Position numbers and translations under genes: made by a program
The notes under the pieces: model-generated
Seen by the model: the letters and a program-made list of their open reading frames with translations, nothing else
Database searches by the model: none
Told to the model about the DNA's origin: nothing
In this document: positions 58,785 through 64,000 of the stretch, piece after piece
How positions within the stretch are numbered: the stretch's first letter is position 1
Layout: each line of letters starts with the position of its first letter
DNA from: Sarocladium kiliense
Taxonomy: Eukaryota; Ascomycota; Sordariomycetes; Hypocreales; Sarocladiaceae
Direction of reading: 5' to 3'
NCBI GenBank assembly: GCA_030734395.1
Contig: JAUZTG010000012.1
Span: forward strand, 868,001 to 932,000
Length of the DNA stretch: 64,000 nucleotides

Positions 58785-60660
58785 TCACTCCAACCGCCTG
58801 TCCTCCTCCACACCGAAGTCCCAAGTTGCCTCATCCGTTCCATTCGGCCTACTCGCCCTCTCAAATTCGCTCTTCACACCTTCCACGTCCGCCACCGGCT
58901 TCACAGCCTTGACCTCATGCCCATACGCTTTCGACCACCACTTATCCAGGAACTTGTCCTCATACAGGCCCGGGAACAGAGTCTGCATCCTCCGTAGTGC
59001 CGTGCCGCTGATTTGATCGACGCTGTGCGCGTGGCGCAGGGCGAGAAATTCGGGACCCATTGCTGAACGGAGGGATTCTTGGACGGAGGCCGGGAGGAGG
59101 CCAACTTTGAAGAGGAGGAGGTCGTAGTGGAGGAGAGAGGCTTTGCCGTGCCACGAGCCGCCGATTGTCGAGCGGTGGTAGAGACCAGTAAGAGCAGTGA
59201 TGGCACCGATGCAGCCAGTGCCGTAGTCGGAGATGGGGAAGGGTGGTACGACTGGCTCATCAAGGCCCATGAACCGTCCCTGTTCCCATGCGATGCCGCT
59301 CACCTATCACTTGTTAGTCTCCTCGTCTTAACACCTCAAGACTGAGAGAACGTAGGACTTACGCAGTCTGCAATCTGCTGCCACCCAGGCCTGTTCGCCC
59401 ACTCTCCCTCATATCCAAAGCAGTTCTCGTTCACATATACAAAACCCTTGCCCCTCTCCTTGGCCAACTTCGTCAACGTCGTAGCTCCATACCCCAGCTT
59501 CTCCAATGCTCCCGGCCTATAGCCATCAACGACCACATCCGCCTCCCTAAGTAGGACCTCGAACTTCGCACGGCCTTCCTCGGTCTTGAGGTCCAGCTCT
59601 GCGGCGTGCTTGCCCATGTTGCCGTCGACCTGGAAGAAGGGCACGTCACTGAGGTGAGGGCTTGTGATTTTGAGGACGTCGGCACCGTACTCGCCGAGAA
59701 TGCGGGTGACGATGGGCCCGGCGATGATGCGGCAGAGCTCGAGGACTTTGATGCCTTCGAGGATCTTGATTGGGCCGCTTGTTGAGGCAGGCTTCAGGGG
59801 AACCTTGGGAGTGTCGGTCTCCAGGCTTGTGACGGACCAGGGCGGTAATGCCATGTTAGTCTTGCCCTGTGAAATGGTGTCAGTATCCTGAGTGTAGAGG
59901 AGGAACGACTGAGAAACATACGTGAGGCGTCTTGATGAATTCATCATGCTTCAGCGCAGGCACACCAGCCTGACGTCTCTCAGCATTCATCTTCTCCAAC
60001 TCTGCCACGGTGAATTTCTCGACCGCTGGCTCAATGGTGGCCACAATCGCATCATGGTCGGGTAGGTCAGGTCGAAACGCTTCCAGGCCGATCATGCCCA
60101 GGGTAGTCGAAGCCTCCAGAGAGCCGTGGATGTGGTAGTATTCTCCTGGTGTCTTGGTCTTGTAGAGATTGGCAGACATCCTGCGGTAAGGGTCTGACTG
60201 TGCCTTCAACAGGTCGGTGTCTGGTATGGTGTTAGTTTCCCCTCAACAATCGCATCGTGTTAATGTGGCGATAATTACCCTTCAACAGAGCCTTAACCTT
60301 GGGGTCGAGCTTCCCTCGGCCTCCAACCGTGGCCAGATATGCCTGACAGAGGAAAGCGGTAGTCTTCTCGAGGTTGATGTTGACCTTGCGAGGAGTCGCG
60401 CCGTCAGCGCCTTGCTTGATGTCGGCAAGAAGACCAGCAATTGATCCCTCGACGGCCTTGAGAGCTGCGGTAGTCTCAGTCTCTTTGAACGGAATAGGGA
60501 AATACGGCGCATCTCGATCAGCTGTGAATGTGGTTCTCGACTTGAGATCCTTTGCTGCGGCTGGTGGTAATGATTCGTCGTTGAACTGAGTTAGAAGGTA
60601 GTCAAGGATACGTCTTGACTCCTCCAGCGAGGAGTATCCTGGTTCCGAGATGCTGCCCAT
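58785..60660 (-). CDS. CaiB/BaiF family (class III) CoA-transferase
   Basis: The family moves CoA between carboxylic acids (formyl-CoA:oxalate, carnitine and bile-acid CoA-transferases) or racemises acyl-CoAs; the substrate here is unknown. Exons are 60279-60660, 59922-60220, 59363-59866 and 58785-59303, giving 567 aa in frame. The class-III core starts at about residue 245: KILEGIKVLELCRIIAGP, LGEYGADVLKI, NMGKHAAELDLKTEEGRAKF, and ADVVVDGYRPGALEKLGYG. A second segment follows around SGIAWEQGRFMGLDEPVVPP with FPISDYGTGCIGAITALTGL. The N-terminal 230 residues are an extra part found in long fungal members. No mitochondrial or peroxisomal signal is clear; the C-terminus RRLE is not a PTS1. Confidence 0.9.
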
Positions 60661-61911
60661 GATAATCTATAGTGGCCAAGTAACTTAAGGTGAAATCCGT
60701 TGTACAATCTAGAAAAGGCAATGAGAGAGGTTAAGTTCGTGTTGGAGGCTCTGGCCCGTATCTTGTCTTGCTCGTCCTCCCCGCAATAGGTATTCCGGTC
60801 CGGGGGAAAGATCGGAGATAGGTAGGCATGAACTGAGTGCGGCAAAGCTCAAAAAACACCATCCTCTCTGTCCGAGGGGTCCAAGTACACTATAACGGGA
60901 ATTGGAAAGCTCCGATAGATGGAGGGACTGCGCGCTTGTGTAATGGGCGGAGGGTCGCCGGTGTACTGCTTCCGATCCCGAAGCCCCCCTTCCGACGGCT
61001 AACGTACCGTGCCGGAGCTGGCAACCACCCGCTTGCCGACGACTTCGGATCGGGTTCCGTAGAAAATGAATTAAACAGGAGGAAGTCTAGTATGAAACAA
61101 AAATGCATATCGAAAATAAAGAAGAAAATACATAAGGAAAGGCTTGGATCGAAGCGGGATTGAGACCTATGGTGAGCTGAACTCCCAGCCGAAATTACCG
61201 ATGAGTGTCGCGCCACGCTTGATGGAAAGGGCGAAACGCCGAAAGATATGGTTGCACCATCTCAAGTATCCATATCGGCGTCTTCCGGAGAGGAGCGGGA
61301 CCTTACGGTCTCCATATGGGTCTTCCAGGTGAACGATGTTCTCGAGAGACTATAGTTGGTTGCATGTGCCGACCTACCTTAGGCAGTTGCCGGACAACGA
61401 CTGAAGAAATCCTTCAAATAAGAATGTGCATACAATCTCAGGCACGTGCTCCTCTCTGTGGGAGGTTCCCTGGTTAGGCCAGAGCCTTCATTTATTGGCT
61501 TATTGAGTCGTGTTTCTCCTGATTATGGTTGGCCGGTATGCACCTCAAAACGACTCCTCCAGAACCATACACAACTGACTTACATGCGGCAGTGCCACCC
61601 CTGCTTGCAACCTATTGAAGTAATCCCTCCTTTCGCCGAAACCATTTTGAGAACACGTAGGAACTAATTCCTAAATTCCAATTCTTCTGTCACCCTGAAA
61701 AGTCATTAGTCAGTACGCCGGACGAAACCGCCCATCGGAAGCTAGACAGTCCGTCGGCTAACGCACCTCACGTCAACCCACTCACTCCTCCACCTAGCCA
61801 CCCACTATAGCGAACCCACCCATGCGACGGAGACAATCTTGCGAAACAATAAGCTTGCTGCTGGAAGACGGGAAACGTCGTTGTACATAGCATCTCACAA
61901 CCATCGCCATC
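60661..61911. promoter_or_regulatory. Divergent region between the CoA-transferase and alpha/beta hydrolase genes
   Basis: 1.25 kb with only short, unsupported open frames; an AT-richer stretch lies near 61060-61140. It is assumed to hold both promoters. Confidence 0.5.
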
Positions 61912-62907
61912 ATGCCGTTTCTTCAGATTGGCGGGAGGAGGACCTTCTACAACCAGGTGACGCCTGAGGGTGGCCAGCCAGGTCTTCATTTCATCTTCAT
62001 CCACGGCCTGGGCTCAAGTCATGCCTTCTGGGAGCCCATTCAGAAGCATCTGGCACAGAGTGGTCACTCATCAGTAGCGTTTGACACGCAAGGTAGTGCT
62101 TTCCCAATCTCCGACGTTGCTTCTCTATCCTTGAAACTGAGACTGTTGCAACAGGAAGTGGTCTCTCAGAAGTTGGCACGGAAAAGCCAGTGTCTATCAA
62201 GTCGATAGCTGAAGATGCCAAGGAGATCATGAAGCAACTTGAAATACCTGCGGAGAAGACAATCGCTGTGGGACACTCGATGGGAGGGATTGTTGTCGCT
62301 GAGCTGGCTCAGTTGTCCAGCCTTCACGCAGTAGTCATGGTTGGCCCTGTTCTACCCAAAGAAGCCCTTGGAGGGGTCTTCAATGCGAGAGTTGAAATCG
62401 TGTCAAAAGGTAAGTCCAGCCACATCACCTGATATTGTACTCTTCTCAGTCTCTCACACTGCGCAGAGGGTATGGAGTCCATGGCCAAGGTCATTCCATC
62501 AGCAGCTACCGGAACAAACGCTTCATCCGTATCCAAGGCTTTCATCAGAGCACTTCTCTTGTCGCAAAGCTCGGAAGGATACATCGGACTCTGCCGCGCA
62601 ATAGCAGGCTCTCAGCGCCCAGCGTATGAGCAGTGCCGATGCCCGCTCCTGGTGATTGCTGGGCAGGAAGATCGCACAGCTCCGACAGATGACTGCCAGA
62701 CTATTTTCAACAGGTAAGATAGCATATATGACTCTTGTAAAGACAAACGATTCTCGTCTCTGACTCTTTTTTAGCTGGGGAGCGGAGGCTTCAGTAAAGA
62801 AGATGGATGTCCTTTCGGGAGTCGGCCACTGGCACAGCATAGAGTCGCCTGAGGGAGTCAGTGGAAGCATCGAGGCTTTCCTGACAGGCCCTCTCCGAGC
62901 CTCGTGA
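61912..62907 (+). CDS. Alpha/beta hydrolase
   Basis: A small serine hydrolase of the alpha/beta fold, reaction unknown. Exons are 61912-62092, 62155-62409, 62467-62713 and 62775-62907, giving 271 aa in frame. Motifs: oxyanion-hole region FIHGLGSSHAFWEP; nucleophile elbow VGHSMGGIV (Ser near residue 102); acid in VIAGQEDRTAP; and His in SGVGHWHSIESPEGV. The order and spacing are complete, so the enzyme should be active. No signal peptide. The composition is closest to soluble, esterase/peroxidase-like cytosolic members, but no precise subfamily can be given. Confidence 0.9.
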
Positions 62908-63248
62908 CAGATAGAGAAGTCATAGCTTCATAGCAATAAGAACATGAATATGAACATGAATCATGCTTGGTGCAATCCTACTCCAGCACCCGATGGAGGA
63001 CGAGTGGCTGGCCGCAGTGCTTGGGGTAGCCCCACTTCCCCGCCATGTGCCATCCTCCATCCGTCTGCCACCCAAACCGGCCGGAGGGAATCTCTCAGCC
63101 TTGGTCATGGGACTTTCGCTCTTTTCCATCTCCGGCTTCGATATCCCACGAACATCGCTGAAGCACACGAGTGCTCCCAAGTGCTGCCACTCTCACCATC
63201 ACTGAGGCCTCTGAGGTTGCTGCCCAGTAGCACACCCCTTGCCTCACG
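62908..63248. promoter_or_regulatory. Short intergenic region before the MIT-like gene
   Basis: 341 bp, open frames unsupported; it contains the 3' end of the hydrolase gene and the leader of the next gene. Confidence 0.5.
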
Positions 63249-64000
63249 ATGGACGCCTCCCATCTGTCCAAAGCGCACGACCACGCTCGCGCAGCCGCTG
63301 TCGCAACACGCCAGTCCTCCTCCGATCCGACATCCGCGATCACAGAGCACACCCACGCCGCCGGTGAATTTGCGAATGCGGCCCGCTCGACCTCCAGCGT
63401 CGAAGCACTGCGAACACTAAGGCTTCTGGAGCAGCATCATAGGAGGCTCGCTGAGATCCTACAGCTGCCTCCAGAGACAACAACAGCCGCTTCAACAACG
63501 TCTCATGGCTCCGATGGGACCGATGTCAACGAGAAAGGAGGATCTGAGAAGGCTGGCGAGACTGTACCCGGGCTGAAGAGAGAGGGGTCGAGCGACGTCA
63601 GCACTGCTAGGACAGGATCAAAGCCGACTCTGTCCCAGCAGCGTCGAGAGATGTCGTCCTCTATCGCCAGCAACCTGGCCTCAGCCAGAGGCATCAGGTC
63701 GAAGTATAGAGGAACACCTTTGACCCCCAGCGTGTCCAGCGACCAAGCACCAGGCAGCCTCGATCCGCACTCCCGCCGAGACGGGTCCAAGACGAAGATG
63801 CAGAACATTATCGAACACCAGTCAGGCAAACCAACATGGGTGCCACCGACCTCAGCCGCCGCCAATACCAATCCAGTCGCACCAATCAAAGCTGTTTCCT
63901 CACCCAGGGCTGAAGCCAGTACTGCGATCGCTGACGATGCTGGCTACGGGCGCTTCTACAATACATTCGGTAGCATCATCAATAAGATCTCCGCGCCCCT
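63249..64000 (+). CDS. Protein with an MIT-like N-terminus, cut by the right edge
   Basis: Open from ATG 63249 to the end of the window (250 codons, no intron seen). Residues about 1-75 form two helices with MIT-domain-like pattern (LSKAHDHARAAAVATRQ, THAAGEFANAARS, ALRTLRLLEQHHRRLAEIL); MIT domains bind ESCRT-III tails and are found in endosomal ATPases, proteases and kinases. The next 150 residues are Ser/Thr-rich and likely disordered. Near the edge, GYGRFYNTFGSIINKIS looks like the start of a folded segment. The full function cannot be judged from this part. Confidence 0.75.
   Translation, partial: MDASHLSKAHDHARAAAVATRQSSSDPTSAITEHTHAAGEFANAARSTSSVEALRTLRLLEQHHRRLAEILQLPPETTTAASTTSHGSDGTDVNEKGGSEKAGETVPGLKREGSSDVSTARTGSKPTLSQQRREMSSSIASNLASARGIRSKYRGTPLTPSVSSDQAPGSLDPHSRRDGSKTKMQNIIEHQSGKPTWVPPTSAAANTNPVAPIKAVSSPRAEASTAIADDAGYGRFYNTFGSIINKISAP

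Noticed and set aside
1..64000. tRNA, rRNA, CRISPR or secondary-metabolite core enzyme genes
   Set aside because: No box-B-like tRNA sequence, rRNA, regularly spaced repeats, or PKS/NRPS modules were recognised by reading; the AcpS gene is too small and isolated to imply such a cluster.

Overview
The window is nuclear DNA from a filamentous ascomycete (Pezizomycotina). The genes have short introns, mostly 48-70 bp, with GTAAGT-type donors and CTAAC/CTGAC branch sites, and every recognisable protein is of a fungal or fungal-specific family. The gene set fits a Sordariomycete better than other classes, but the species cannot be fixed from sequence reading alone. No transposon, rRNA, tRNA or CRISPR array was recognised.

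Layout, left to right. (1) 1-10.2 kb: a catabolic cluster made of three divergent pairs: an MFS ACS-family transporter (cut by the left edge) with an isocitrate-lyase/PEP-mutase superfamily enzyme; a small TPR protein resembling TTC36 with fumarylacetoacetase; and homogentisate 1,2-dioxygenase with 4-hydroxyphenylpyruvate dioxygenase. Three of the core steps of tyrosine/homogentisate (pyomelanin) catabolism are encoded; maleylacetoacetate isomerase and a cluster regulator are not in the window. CGG-N6-CCG dyads, the typical form of Zn2Cys6 sites, lie in two of the three divergent promoters. (2) 10.2-15 kb: a long leader region with a probable 5'-UTR intron, then the HOG1/SakA stress MAP kinase. 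(3) 15.7-24 kb, all on the minus strand: an ABCC full transporter, an AcpS-type phosphopantetheinyl transferase and a DUF1774 eight-span membrane protein. (4) 25.4-28.3 kb: a small hypothetical protein and a Clr5-domain protein. (5) 28.7-41.8 kb: cytoplasmic dynein heavy chain (4340 aa). (6) 42.8-49.1 kb: a Gln-rich FAR1/WRKY-GCM1-type DNA-binding protein and a C2H2 zinc-finger protein whose frame appears to be broken by one TAG. (7) 49.1-53.6 kb: a gene-poor 4.4 kb gap. (8) 53.6-60.7 kb: a GRAM/VASt lipid-transfer protein and a CaiB/BaiF CoA-transferase. (9) 61.9 kb to the end: an alpha/beta hydrolase and the start of a protein with an MIT-like N-terminus.

The most interesting unit is the tyrosine cluster. 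The TTC36-like gene sits among the genes for HPD and HGD. In mammals TTC36 is tied to HPD stability, and in Aspergillus fumigatus a cytoplasmic cluster protein of unclear mechanism (HmgX) is needed for HPD activity. The sequence suggests that these two observations concern the same ancient HPD helper. All exon models below were built by hand from splice signals; where exon lengths are given, the reading frame was checked across each junction.
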